From contig NZ_LMMP01000045.1 of the NCBI RefSeq assembly GCF_001422815.1, forward strand, positions 126,504 through 190,503: a stretch of 64,000 bases of DNA, written 5' to 3'. This DNA is from Methylobacterium sp. Leaf91. Lineage in GTDB: Bacteria; Pseudomonadota; Alphaproteobacteria; Rhizobiales; Beijerinckiaceae. How positions within the stretch are numbered: the first letter of the stretch is position 1; each line of letters begins with the position of its first letter. The translations under genes were made by a program, and so were the position numbers. Of the stretch, positions 29,174 through 38,602 are shown piece after piece. The notes beneath the pieces are model-generated. The model saw only the letters and a list, made by a program, of their open reading frames with translations. It searched no databases and was not told where the DNA came from.

Positions 29174-30238
29174 ATGACGCTCACTCATGCCGCCGCCGCC
29201 GGCGCGGTTACCGCTGCGCCGCACATTCCGGTGCTAATCGCCGAAGTGGTGGCATCGCTCGCACTTCCGGGCACATCCCTTGTTGTCGACGGAACCTTCG
29301 GTGCAGGCGGCTACACCCGCGCGATGCTGCATGCCGATCCAGGGATCCGCGTGCTCGCGATCGACCGCGATCCCACTGCCATCGCAAGTGGCGCCGGCCT
29401 CGTGGCAGCTTCCGAAGGGCGTTTGACCCTCGTGCCCGGCCGGTTCGGCACGCTTGATACGCTTGTCAGGGAACAAGGCATCGAATCTGCCGACGCCGTC
29501 GTCCTCGATATCGGCGTCTCCTCGATGCAGATCGACCAAGCCGACCGCGGCTTCTCGTTCCGCAACGATGGGCCCTTGGACATGCGCATGGAGCGCGCCG
29601 GCCAGAGCGCCGCCGACCTCGTCAATGGCGCCGAGGAGGCGACGCTGGCCGACATCATCTACCATTACGGCGAGGAGCGCCGCTCGCGGGCGGTGGCCCG
29701 CGCCATCATCGAGGCCAGGCGGAAAGGCCCGATCGAGACCACGGCGGCGCTCGCCGAGATCGTGTCGAGCGTGGTCTGGGCGGATCCCGCCAGCGGAATC
29801 CATCCGGCCACCCGGACGTTCCAGGGGCTGCGCATCGCGGTGAATGACGAATTGGGCGAACTCGTCCAGGCGCTCCATGCCGCCGAGCGAATCCTCCGGC
29901 CGGGCGGACGCCTCGCCGTGGTCACGTTCCATTCCCTGGAAGACCGTATCGTCAAACAGTTCTTCTCCGCGCGCAGCGGTCGAGCGGCCCAGGCCTCCCG
30001 TCATCTGCCAAGCGCCGATGCGCCGACCCCGCGCAGCTTCACCATGGTGACGAAGGGCCCGGTGACGGCCTCCGACTCCGAGGTTCATGCCAATCCCCGC
30101 TCGCGCTCGGCCAAGCTCCGGGCGGCGGAGCGGACCATGGCGCCGGCCGCGCCGCCGCTGGCGGCCATCGAAGCGCTGGCGGCTCTTCCCGCCCAGCGCG
30201 GTCACCTCGTCTCGAAGAGCGGTGGAGTGCGTCGGTGA
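29174..30238 (+). CDS. rsmH: 16S rRNA m4C1402 methyltransferase RsmH (MraW)
   Basis: 354 residues. MraW motifs: HIPVLIAEVV at the N-terminus, the SAM-binding DGTFGAGGYT, VLDIGVSSMQID, ERAGFSFR-type region (DRGFSFRNDGPLDMRM) and the late RPGGRLAVVTFHSLEDRIVK. It methylates N4 of C1402 in the ribosomal P site. ATG 29174 gives the family N-terminus; an upstream in-frame reading to 28904 is low-complexity. First gene of the dcw run; its stop overlaps ftsL. Confidence 0.95.
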   Translation: MTLTHAAAAGAVTAAPHIPVLIAEVVASLALPGTSLVVDGTFGAGGYTRAMLHADPGIRVLAIDRDPTAIASGAGLVAASEGRLTLVPGRFGTLDTLVREQGIESADAVVLDIGVSSMQIDQADRGFSFRNDGPLDMRMERAGQSAADLVNGAEEATLADIIYHYGEERRSRAVARAIIEARRKGPIETTAALAEIVSSVVWADPASGIHPATRTFQGLRIAVNDELGELVQALHAAERILRPGGRLAVVTFHSLEDRIVKQFFSARSGRAAQASRHLPSADAPTPRSFTMVTKGPVTASDSEVHANPRSRSAKLRAAERTMAPAAPPLAAIEALAALPAQRGHLVSKSGGVRR

Positions 30239-30711
30239 TCCGTCTCCTGAACGTCGTCGCCATTCTCGGACTGATCGGCTCGGCGATTTACGCCTACTCG
30301 ATCAAGTACGACACGCTGTACCAGGCCGGTCAGGTCTCGAAGGCCAAGAGCCAGCTCCACAAAGAGCGGCAGGCCATCGCGGTGCTCCGGGCCGAGTGGC
30401 AGCTCCTGACCCGGCCAGACCGCCTTCAGGCCGCCGTCGAGCGTCATCTTGCCCTGGAGCCCATCGGCGTGAATCATCTCGGCCGTCTCTCCGACCTGCC
30501 GATGCGCCCAGACCGCGGTGACGAGATCGGTCGCCTGCTGGCCGCCACCGCAACGCCCAAGGAAAAATCTTCGGCGAAGGCTGCCGATGAGCCGAGGACG
30601 ACCGGGTCGATCACCACGCGTACGACCACCACCAAGCCGACTGTGACCGCGTCGACGATCAAGACGACCACCGTCCAAACCACCAGAACGCCCAATACGG
30701 TTTCGAGGTAG
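30235..30711 (+). CDS. ftsL: cell division protein FtsL-like with a Thr-rich tail
   Basis: 158 residues from GTG 30235, which overlaps the rsmH stop (GTGA). One N-terminal membrane helix (LLNVVAILGLIGSAIYAY), then a periplasmic coiled coil (QVSKAKSQLHKERQAIAVLRAEWQLL). This is the layout of FtsL of the divisome. The C-terminal ~45 residues are dominated by Thr, Lys and Arg (TTRTTTTKP and similar), unusual for FtsL and probably disordered in the periplasm. Position between rsmH and ftsI confirms identity. Confidence 0.85.
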   Translation: MIRLLNVVAILGLIGSAIYAYSIKYDTLYQAGQVSKAKSQLHKERQAIAVLRAEWQLLTRPDRLQAAVERHLALEPIGVNHLGRLSDLPMRPDRGDEIGRLLAATATPKEKSSAKAADEPRTTGSITTRTTTTKPTVTASTIKTTTVQTTRTPNTVSR

Positions 30712-30715
30712 TCCC

Positions 30716-32548
30716 GTGTCAGACGAGACCGTTCACGATCACACGCTCCACGCCGCCGACGAGGCCGGTGATGCTCTTCCGCAGGAAGGCGCTCCGCAGC
30801 CCGTGGCCGCCACGCGCCCGCCTTGGACGCCGATGGGCTTGGTGCGGGCGATGTTCCACCTTGCTATCGAGCGGTCCTATGCTCGCGTCGGCCTCGTCGG
30901 CCTTGGTTTCGCGCTGGTGTTCCTGACCATCGCCGGCCGATTGGTGGCGATGGCGGCCTTCCCTCAGGCCGATAACGGAGACAACCGCGTCGCCGCCGCG
31001 GCCACCACGGCGATCCGCCCCGACATTGTCGACCGCAACGGTGAGATCCTGGCCACCGACATCCGCACCGTGTCGGTCTTCGCCGAGCCGAAGAACATCT
31101 ACGACAAGGACGAGGCGGTCGAGCTTCTGACCGCCGTCCTACCCGAGCTCAACGCCACCGATCTGCGTGCCAAGCTCTCGACGAAGAAGGGCTTCGTCTG
31201 GGTCAAGCGTGAGATCACCCCGAAGCAGCAGCTCGAAGTGCATCGCCTCGGCATTCCCGGCGTCGGATTCCTTCCCGATCACAAGCGCGTCTACCCCAAC
31301 GGCACCGCGGCGGCCCATATTCTGGGTGTGACCAACCTCGACAATATCGGCATCGCCGGTATCGAGAAGTACATCGACAATACCGGCCTGAAGGACCTGA
31401 ACAGCCTCGGCTTCGTCGCCAAGGCCACCGACCTCCGCCCTGTCCAGCTCTCCATCGACCTGCGGGCGCAGTTCGCCCTGCGCGACGAACTGGCCTGGGG
31501 CGTCGATCACTTCAAGGCCAAGGCCGCGGCAGGCCTGATCCTCGACGTGACCACCGGAGAGGTGATTGCACTCGCCTCCCTGCCGGATTTCGACCCGAAC
31601 AACCCGGCCGAGGCCAACAATCCCGACCGGATCAACCGGATGAATGTCGGCGTCTACGAGATGGGCTCGACCTTCAAGGCGATGACCCTCGCCATGGCGC
31701 TCGATTCCGGCAAGTACAACGTCAACTCGACCTTCGATACGCGCGGCGGCGTGCTGACCTGGGGCCGGCAGAAGATCCACGAATATCACGGTACCAACCG
31801 CACCATCACCATGCCGGAGGTGTTCACGCACTCCTCCAACATCGGCTCGGCCAAGATGGCGCTCGGCATCGGCGTGCCAGGTCACAGGGCCTTCTTGAAG
31901 AAGATGGGTCTCACCGACCGGATGCGGACGGAGTTGCCCGAAAGCGCCGAGCCCATCGTTCCCTCGCGCTGGACAGAAATCAACACCATCACCATCGCGT
32001 TCGGTCACGGCCTCGCGGTCGCGCCGCTCCAGGCGGCGGCGGCGGTGGGCGCGATCACGAACGGCGGTAACCTGATCGTGCCGACCTTCCTCAAGACGAC
32101 GGAAGCCGAGGCGCTGAAGAAGGCGACCCGCGTGCTCAAGCCCGAGACCAGCGAGGCGATGCGCTTCATCATGCGCCTCAACGCGGTGGAAGGATCGGCC
32201 AAGAAGGCGTCGATCCCGCTCTACTATGTCGGCGGCAAGACCGGCACGGCGGAGAAGGTCATCCACGGCCGCTACGTCAAGAACCGCCTGTTCACGACCT
32301 TCATGGCAGCCGCGCCCATGAACAACCCGAAATACCTGTTCGTCACCATCATGGACGAGCCGCAGGGCCTGCCGGAATCCGGCGGCTATGCTACCGCCGC
32401 CTGGAATTCGGGCGTCGTGACCGGCCGGGTGATCGAGCGCGTCGCCCCGATTATCGGCCTGCCGCCGCAATTCGATCCGCCGGTGAAGCCATTCCCCCTG
32501 ATGGTGAAGCTCGGCGCCTATCACGCGACGATGCTCGACCCGCGATGA
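30716..32548 (+). CDS. ftsI: peptidoglycan D,D-transpeptidase FtsI (PBP3)
   Basis: 610 residues from GTG 30716. Cytoplasmic N-terminus of ~60 residues, one membrane helix (VGLVGLGFALVFLTIAGRLV), dimerisation region, then the transpeptidase domain with the active-site STFK (GSTFKAMTL), SSN (HSSNIGSA) and KTGT (GGKTGTAEK). It crosslinks septal peptidoglycan. The ATG of murE overlaps its stop. Confidence 0.96.
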   Translation: MSDETVHDHTLHAADEAGDALPQEGAPQPVAATRPPWTPMGLVRAMFHLAIERSYARVGLVGLGFALVFLTIAGRLVAMAAFPQADNGDNRVAAAATTAIRPDIVDRNGEILATDIRTVSVFAEPKNIYDKDEAVELLTAVLPELNATDLRAKLSTKKGFVWVKREITPKQQLEVHRLGIPGVGFLPDHKRVYPNGTAAAHILGVTNLDNIGIAGIEKYIDNTGLKDLNSLGFVAKATDLRPVQLSIDLRAQFALRDELAWGVDHFKAKAAAGLILDVTTGEVIALASLPDFDPNNPAEANNPDRINRMNVGVYEMGSTFKAMTLAMALDSGKYNVNSTFDTRGGVLTWGRQKIHEYHGTNRTITMPEVFTHSSNIGSAKMALGIGVPGHRAFLKKMGLTDRMRTELPESAEPIVPSRWTEINTITIAFGHGLAVAPLQAAAAVGAITNGGNLIVPTFLKTTEAEALKKATRVLKPETSEAMRFIMRLNAVEGSAKKASIPLYYVGGKTGTAEKVIHGRYVKNRLFTTFMAAAPMNNPKYLFVTIMDEPQGLPESGGYATAAWNSGVVTGRVIERVAPIIGLPPQFDPPVKPFPLMVKLGAYHATMLDPR

Positions 32549-34020
32549 GCGACATGAATGTCGGTTCGCTGTTCCCGGACCTCGATGTCGGGCCGGCCTC
32601 CAGCGCGATCGTGACGGGCATCACGGCCGATAGCCGCCGGGTCGTTCCCGGTGGCGTCTTCGTGGCGGTGCCCGGCACGCGGGTGGACGGCAAGGTCTTC
32701 GCCGCCAAGGCTTTCGCAGACGGCGCCGTCGCCATCCTGGGCGAGGGCGATCGGCCCGCCGGCCTGCCGGCTGAGGCTCTCTGGATCCCCGTTCCCGACG
32801 TGCGACGGGCATTGGCTCTGGCTGCCGCGCGCTTTTCCGGGCGCCAGCCGGAGACCGTGATCGCCGTGACCGGTACCAGCGGCAAAAGCTCGGTGGCCGA
32901 TTTCGTCCGCCAGATCCTGTCGCGTTTGGGGCTCGCCTCGGCGAGCCTCGGTACGGTCGGCATCGTCACCGATCGCGGCGCGCAATACGGCTCGCTGACC
33001 ACGCCCGATCCGGTCTCGCTGCACGAGACCCTCGCGCGGCTCGCCGACGACGGCATCACCCATCTCGCCATGGAGGCGTCGTCCCACGGGATTGAGCAGC
33101 GCCGCCTCGATGGCGTGAGGCTCGCCGTCGCCGGTTTCACCAATCTCGGCCGTGACCACCTCGATTACCACGCCACCATCGAGGAGTATCTCCAGGCCAA
33201 GCTGCGGCTGTTCACGACCCTCCTGCCGGATGGCCGGCCCGCTGTCGTGAATGCCGATGGCCCTTATGCCGGTAGAGTAATGGAAACCGCCGATGCCGCT
33301 GGGCATGAACTCCTTACGACTGGACGCCACGGCGGCTATCTTCGCCTGACCGACGCGACCACCGAGGGATTTGCTCAGGTTCTACGGGTGCATGGGCCCG
33401 GTCCGGGAGGGCCGACCGCCTATAGCGTGCGTCTGCCCCTCGTCGGCGCCTTCCAGGTGGAGAACGCGCTCCTCGCCGCCGGCCTCGTCGGCGCCGCCAT
33501 CGGCCGCGACCGCATGGCGGACATTCTCGCCACCCTCGAACACCTCACCGGCGTGCCCGGCCGCATGGAACGGATCGGCGAGGTCAACGGCGCCCTCTGC
33601 CTCGTGGATTACGCCCACAAGCCCGAAGCCCTGGAGAGCGTGCTCGATGCGCTCCGCCCCTTCGCGACAGGTCGCCTGACTTGCGTATTCGGCTGCGGCG
33701 GCGACCGCGACACCGGCAAGCGCCCGCTCATGGGCGCCATCGCGGCGCGGAAAGCCGACCTCGTCATCGTCACCGACGACAACCCACGCAGCGAAGACCC
33801 GGCCTCGATCCGCGCTGCCATTCTCGCCGCTTCTCCCGGTGCCACCGAGATCGGCGACCGGGCCGAGGCGATCCAGACCGCCGTGCGCGGGCTCCGGGCC
33901 GGCGACGTCCTAGTTGTGGCCGGCAAGGGTCATGAAACCGGCCAGATCGTGGGCACACAGGTGCTCCCGTTCTCGGATCACGCAGTTGTCCGGTCAGCGA
34001 TCGCGGAGGTGGGGGCGTGA
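32545..34020 (+). CDS. murE: UDP-MurNAc-tripeptide synthetase MurE
   Basis: 491 residues. ATP loop TGTSGKSS, substrate region TTPDPVSLHETLA, EASSHGIEQ and the DNPRSEDP motif that signals a meso-diaminopimelate-adding enzyme. Translationally coupled to ftsI (4-base overlap). Confidence 0.96.
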   Translation: MSDMNVGSLFPDLDVGPASSAIVTGITADSRRVVPGGVFVAVPGTRVDGKVFAAKAFADGAVAILGEGDRPAGLPAEALWIPVPDVRRALALAAARFSGRQPETVIAVTGTSGKSSVADFVRQILSRLGLASASLGTVGIVTDRGAQYGSLTTPDPVSLHETLARLADDGITHLAMEASSHGIEQRRLDGVRLAVAGFTNLGRDHLDYHATIEEYLQAKLRLFTTLLPDGRPAVVNADGPYAGRVMETADAAGHELLTTGRHGGYLRLTDATTEGFAQVLRVHGPGPGGPTAYSVRLPLVGAFQVENALLAAGLVGAAIGRDRMADILATLEHLTGVPGRMERIGEVNGALCLVDYAHKPEALESVLDALRPFATGRLTCVFGCGGDRDTGKRPLMGAIAARKADLVIVTDDNPRSEDPASIRAAILAASPGATEIGDRAEAIQTAVRGLRAGDVLVVAGKGHETGQIVGTQVLPFSDHAVVRSAIAEVGA

Positions 34021-34057
34021 GATCGACTCAGGGTGAAACGCTGTCTTCAGCGCGTCT

Positions 34058-34186
34058 CTCCCTCCCCCCTTTGCGGGGGAGGGTGCCTGCGGAGCAGGCG
34101 GGAGAGGGGACGACCTCTCCGGAACCGGCGCTCCCCTCTCCCGACCCGCTTCGCGGGCCACCCTCCCCCGCAGAGGGGGGAGGGTA
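34058..34186. repeat. intergenic palindromic repeat, family B
   Basis: Inverted repeat in the murE-murF gap: left part CTCCCTCCCCCCTTTGCGGG and GCAGGCGGGAGAGGGG; right part CCCCTCTCCCGACCCGC and CCCCGCAGAGGGGGGAGGG. Similar in style to family A but with different arms. It forms a long composite hairpin inside the dcw operon. Confidence 0.7.
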
Positions 34187-34219
34187 CGCGCGCGGTCGCC
34201 CCATGCATGAGTCCGCCCG

Positions 34220-35683
34220 ATGACGACGCCCCTCTGGACCCCCGGGGCCCTGGAAGCCGCTACCGGCGGCACCTTGCGCGGCAACCCGAAGCCGATCACC
34301 GGCGCTTCCATCGATACGCGGACGCTGCAGCCGGGCGACCTGTTCTTCGCCATTCGCGGTGAGGCGCGGGACGGTCACGACTTCGTTCGCGATGCCCTGG
34401 CGCGTGGTGCCGGGGCGGCCGTGGTCGCGGCTGACCGGGCCGAGGAATTCGCCGGGGCAGGGGGCCTTCTCGCGGTATCGGGGACGAGCGAGGACCCGAT
34501 CCTCGACGCCATGCGGGCTCTGGGCCAGGCCTCGCGCGCCCGCAGCCAGGCCGGCATCGTCGCCGTCACCGGCTCGGTGGGCAAGACCGGCACGAAAGAG
34601 GCTCTGCTTCACGTCCTCTCGGCTCAGGGCGAGACCCATGCCTCCATCGCCTCCTACAACAACCATTGGGGCGTGCCCCTGACTTTGGCGCGGATGCCGG
34701 CCGAGAGCCGTTACGGCGTGTTCGAGATCGGTATGAACCATCCGGGCGAGATCGTGCCGTTGACCGCCATGGTCCGGCCCGACATCGCGCTGATCACCAC
34801 GGTCGAGCCGGTGCATATCGAGCACTTCGCCTCGCTCTCGGCCATCGCCGATGCCAAGGGTGAGATCTTTTCCGGGTTGAGTACGGGCGGGACCGCCATC
34901 ATCAACCGCGACAATCCGAGTTATCCGCGTCTGCTCGCCCATGCGCATGCCTCGAAGGCGGGGCGGGTCGTCACGTTCGGTGAGCACGAGGAGGCGGATG
35001 TCCGCGCCCTTCGCATCGTCATGCGGCCCGATCTCTCGGTGGTGGACGCGGTGGTGATGGGCGTCCCCGTCACCTACCAGCTCGGCACGCCGGGCCGGCA
35101 CGTGGCGATGAACTCCCTCGGCGTCATGGCGGTGGTCCATGATCTCGGGGCCGATCTCGCCCGCGCTGCCCTGTCGCTCGCCGCGCTGAAACCGCCGGTG
35201 GGGCGTGGCGAGCGCACGGCCTTGCGGCTCAAGGAGGGCGAGGCCTTCCTGGTGGACGAGAGTTACAACGCCAACCCGGCTTCGGTGCGGGCGGCTCTGG
35301 CCACCTTGTCGGGAATCGAGACAGGGCCGCGCGGGCGCCGCATCGCGGTCCTAGGCGATATGCTCGAACTCGGCGCTTCGGCCGAAGATCACCACCGCGC
35401 GCTCGCCTCCGCCGTGGAAGCGGGCGGGATCGACCTCGTCTTCACCGCCGGCCCGATGATGCGGCATCTGTTCGAGGCGCTGCCGGTGAGCCGGCGCGGC
35501 GTCTCGGCGGGCGTTTCGTCGGATCTGGTCGATCCGCTCATCGGCGCCCTCCGCGCCGGAGACGCCGTCATGGTGAAGGGGTCGAACAGCATCCGCATGG
35601 GTCATATTGTCGAAGCTCTCAAAGCCCGCTACGCGGACGCGGTGGACCGCGCCGAGTCGGCGCAGGCCGCGATCCGCCAATAG
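34220..35683 (+). CDS. murF: UDP-MurNAc-tripeptide-D-Ala-D-Ala ligase MurF
   Basis: 487 residues. ATP loop TGSVGKTGTKE, NNHWGVPL (typical NNxxGVP), EIGMNHPGEI, DESYNANP and the late KGSNSIRMG. It adds D-Ala-D-Ala to the UDP-MurNAc tripeptide. ATG 34220, after the family B repeat. Confidence 0.96.
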   Translation: MTTPLWTPGALEAATGGTLRGNPKPITGASIDTRTLQPGDLFFAIRGEARDGHDFVRDALARGAGAAVVAADRAEEFAGAGGLLAVSGTSEDPILDAMRALGQASRARSQAGIVAVTGSVGKTGTKEALLHVLSAQGETHASIASYNNHWGVPLTLARMPAESRYGVFEIGMNHPGEIVPLTAMVRPDIALITTVEPVHIEHFASLSAIADAKGEIFSGLSTGGTAIINRDNPSYPRLLAHAHASKAGRVVTFGEHEEADVRALRIVMRPDLSVVDAVVMGVPVTYQLGTPGRHVAMNSLGVMAVVHDLGADLARAALSLAALKPPVGRGERTALRLKEGEAFLVDESYNANPASVRAALATLSGIETGPRGRRIAVLGDMLELGASAEDHHRALASAVEAGGIDLVFTAGPMMRHLFEALPVSRRGVSAGVSSDLVDPLIGALRAGDAVMVKGSNSIRMGHIVEALKARYADAVDRAESAQAAIRQ

Positions 35684-35811
35684 ACCTCCGTGTCAGGCCC
35701 GGCCTCGCACCGGGTTCGCCCGCCAGCCGGGTGCACGGCGGGGATGGAAAGGCGCGCGGCCTCCTCCAACCCCGATGATCCATTCTCAGACAAACCGCGA
35801 CCGGGTGTCGG

Positions 35812-36894
35812 ATGCTGTATCTCCTGTCGGACCTGAGCGGCACGCTCTCGCCCCTCAACGTCTTCCGCTACATCACCTTCCGCACCGGCGGCGCGCTGTT
35901 CACGGCGGGCCTGTTCGTGTTCTGGTTCGGGCCACTCATCATCTCGCTGCTGCGCCTGCGCCAGGGCAAGGGTCAGCCGATCCGCGAGGACGGTCCGCAG
36001 ACTCATCTGACCAAGCGCGGCACGCCGACCATGGGCGGGCTGATGATCCTGGCCGGTGCCATCGTGGCGATCCTGCTCTGGGCCAACCCGCGCAATCACT
36101 TCGTCTGGGTGACCCTCGCGGTGACCCTGGGCTTTGGTGCCATCGGCTTCTACGACGATTATCTCAAGGTGACGAAGCAGTCGCATAAGGGGTTCTCTGG
36201 CAAGTTCCGGCTCCTGCTCGAAGCCGCCATCGCCATCTCGGCCTGCACCCTGATCTCGTATTATTCGGCGCCCGCGCTCCAGAACCAGCTCGCCTTCCCG
36301 GTCTTCAAGGATGCCTTGCTGAATCTCGGCTGGTTCTACGTGCTGTTCGCCGGCTTCGTCATCGTCGGTGCCGGAAACGCCGTGAACATCACCGACGGCC
36401 TCGACGGCCTCGCCATCGTGCCGGTGATGATCGCCTGTGGAACCTTCGGGGTCATCGCCTATCTGGTCGGCAACGTCTTCACCGCCGGATACCTCCAGGT
36501 GAACTACGTCCGCGACACCGGCGAACTCGCGGTCGTCTGTGGTGCAGTCATCGGGGCGGGGCTCGGCTTCCTGTGGTTCAACGCCCCCCCGGCGCAGATC
36601 TTCATGGGCGATACCGGCTCGCTCGCCCTCGGCGGCCTGCTCGGCACCGTGGCGGTCGCCACCAAGCACGAGATCGTCCTCGCCATCGTCGGCGGCCTGT
36701 TCGTCTTGGAGATCATGTCGGTGATCATCCAAGTCGCCTCGTTCAAGCTCACCGGCAAGCGCGTCTTCCGCATGGCGCCGATCCACCACCATTTCGAACA
36801 GAAGGGCTGGAAGGAGCCGCAGGTCGTCATCCGGTTCTGGATCATCGCCGTGATCCTGGCGCTCGCCGGCCTCGCGACGCTGAAGCTGCGCTGA
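35812..36894 (+). CDS. mraY: phospho-MurNAc-pentapeptide translocase MraY
   Basis: 360 residues, about ten membrane helices. Signature THLTKRGTPTMGGL, catalytic Asp pair in FYDDYLKV, NITDGLDGLA, and APIHHHFEQKGWKE. It transfers phospho-MurNAc-pentapeptide to undecaprenyl phosphate to make lipid I. Confidence 0.97.
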   Translation: MLYLLSDLSGTLSPLNVFRYITFRTGGALFTAGLFVFWFGPLIISLLRLRQGKGQPIREDGPQTHLTKRGTPTMGGLMILAGAIVAILLWANPRNHFVWVTLAVTLGFGAIGFYDDYLKVTKQSHKGFSGKFRLLLEAAIAISACTLISYYSAPALQNQLAFPVFKDALLNLGWFYVLFAGFVIVGAGNAVNITDGLDGLAIVPVMIACGTFGVIAYLVGNVFTAGYLQVNYVRDTGELAVVCGAVIGAGLGFLWFNAPPAQIFMGDTGSLALGGLLGTVAVATKHEIVLAIVGGLFVLEIMSVIIQVASFKLTGKRVFRMAPIHHHFEQKGWKEPQVVIRFWIIAVILALAGLATLKLR

Positions 36895-36938
36895 GCGTCG
36901 TATGACGGTTCGTCACAACTGGTCTTCCTCCCGCCGAT

Positions 36939-37057
36939 CCACCTCGTCCTGAGGCGCCGCAGCGGAGCGGAGGCCTCGAAGGAGCCCTCCACTTCGTGCA
37001 TTGGGCTCTGAAGGCCTCCTTCGAGGCCCGCTCGCGCGGGCACCTCAGGATGAGGTA
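36939..37057. repeat. intergenic palindromic repeat, family C
   Basis: Inverted repeat in the mraY-murD gap: CACCTCGTCCTGAGG and GCGGAGGCCTCGAAGGAG on the left, CTCCTTCGAGGCCCGC and CACCTCAGGATGAGGT on the right. CACCTCATCCTGAGG-type hairpins are widespread in Hyphomicrobiales intergenic DNA. Confidence 0.7.
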
Positions 37058-37103
37058 GAGGGAGGGGGACAGAGATCAGAGCATTGGCGAGTTCGAGACC
37101 CGC

Positions 37104-38462
37104 ATGACCCCCGCCACCACCTTCGCCGGCCGCACGGTCGCCCTGTTCGGCCTCGGCGGCTCCGGCCTCGCCACGGCGGTCTCGCTCCACGCCGGGGGCG
37201 CCCGCGTCGTCGCCTGGGACGACAGTACCGAGAGCCAGGCAAAGGCGCGAGAACAGGGCGTCACCGTTGCGGATCTGCGCAGCGCAGACTGGTCGGGTTT
37301 TGCCGCCTTGATCCTGGCGCCTGGCGTACCGCTGACCCATCCCGTACCCCATTGGAGCGTCGGTCTCGCCGAGGCCGCCGGGATAGAAATTATCGGCGAT
37401 GTCGAGCTGTTCTGCCGCGAGCGGGCCAAGATCGCCCCCGATGCACCTTTCGTCGCCATCACCGGCACGAACGGCAAGTCGACCACCACGGCGCTGATCG
37501 CTCATATCCTGGCCAAAGCGGGCCGTGACGTGCAGATGGGCGGGAATATCGGCACCGCGATCCTGTCACTGGAGGCACCGGCGCCGGGGCGCTGTCACGT
37601 CATCGAACTGTCGTCGTTCCAGATCGACCTGACGCTGTCGCTGGCTCCGAGCATCGGCGTGCTCCTCAACATCACGCCCGACCATCTCGACCGCCACGGC
37701 ACGATGGAGAATTACGCGGCGATCAAGGCGCGCCTCATCAATGGCTCCGCCCTTGCGGTGGTCGGGGTCGACGACGAGCCGAGCCGCGCCATCGCCGACC
37801 GGCATAGGGGGGCGCTCGTGCGGATCGGCGTCGCGGTGCAGGATGTGGATGGGCTGACCGTCCGCGACGGGATCGTGGCCGGGCGCTCCGGGGAGGCCAT
37901 CGCCGACATATCCGGCATCGGATCGCTTCGTGGAGCGCATAACTGGCAGAACGCCGCCGTCGCCATCGCCGTCGTCCAGGCCCTCGGTGTGACGGGTGAC
38001 GAGATCGTTTCCGCATTGGAGACTTTTCCCGGCCTGCCGCATCGGATGGAGCAGGTCGGCCGTCGCGAGCGGATGCTCTTCGTCAACGATTCCAAGGCGA
38101 CCAACGCGGATTCCACCGAGAAGGCTCTCACCGCCTTCCGCGACATTCATTGGATCCTCGGTGGCAAGCCGAAAGAGGGTGGTATCGACCTGCTGGAGCC
38201 TCTGTTCGACCGCGTCGCCCACGCCTACCTCATCGGCGCAGCGAGCGACGTCTTCGCCGCGACACTGGAGGGGAGGGTGCCCTATACGCGCTGCGGCACC
38301 CTGGATGTGGCGACGAAGCAAGCGGCGGAGGCTGCTGCGAGATCAGAGGCGCCGGAGCCGGTGGTCCTCCTGTCGCCGGCCTGTGCCTCCTACGACCAGT
38401 TCAAGAGTTTCGAAGATCGGGGCGACCAGTTCCGCGCGCTCGTGCGGGGGCTGATCGGGTAA
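37104..38462 (+). CDS. murD: UDP-MurNAc-L-alanine:D-glutamate ligase MurD
   Basis: 452 residues. N-terminal Rossmann-like ALFGLGGSGLA, ATP loop TGTNGKSTT, ELSSFQID, NITPDHLDRH and the C-terminal NDSKATNADST, all MurD signatures. It adds D-Glu to UDP-MurNAc-L-Ala. It is the last dcw gene here: ftsW does not follow. Confidence 0.96.
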   Translation: MTPATTFAGRTVALFGLGGSGLATAVSLHAGGARVVAWDDSTESQAKAREQGVTVADLRSADWSGFAALILAPGVPLTHPVPHWSVGLAEAAGIEIIGDVELFCRERAKIAPDAPFVAITGTNGKSTTTALIAHILAKAGRDVQMGGNIGTAILSLEAPAPGRCHVIELSSFQIDLTLSLAPSIGVLLNITPDHLDRHGTMENYAAIKARLINGSALAVVGVDDEPSRAIADRHRGALVRIGVAVQDVDGLTVRDGIVAGRSGEAIADISGIGSLRGAHNWQNAAVAIAVVQALGVTGDEIVSALETFPGLPHRMEQVGRRERMLFVNDSKATNADSTEKALTAFRDIHWILGGKPKEGGIDLLEPLFDRVAHAYLIGAASDVFAATLEGRVPYTRCGTLDVATKQAAEAAARSEAPEPVVLLSPACASYDQFKSFEDRGDQFRALVRGLIG

Positions 38463-38602
38463 TCCGACGCCGCGTGATCAAGGCAATCCTGGTCCGCCCC
38501 CGGCTTCCCAGGACAGCGACGGCCTGACGCTTAGGCGACCGCCCTCGGCATGCGGGGGACGCAAGACCGTCGGTTTAAGTCTTCGCTGACGGGGAGTGCC
38601 TC

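Noticed and set aside
28869..29177. Possible mraZ in front of rsmH
   Set aside because: Frames here show no MraZ-like sequence and no ribosome site.
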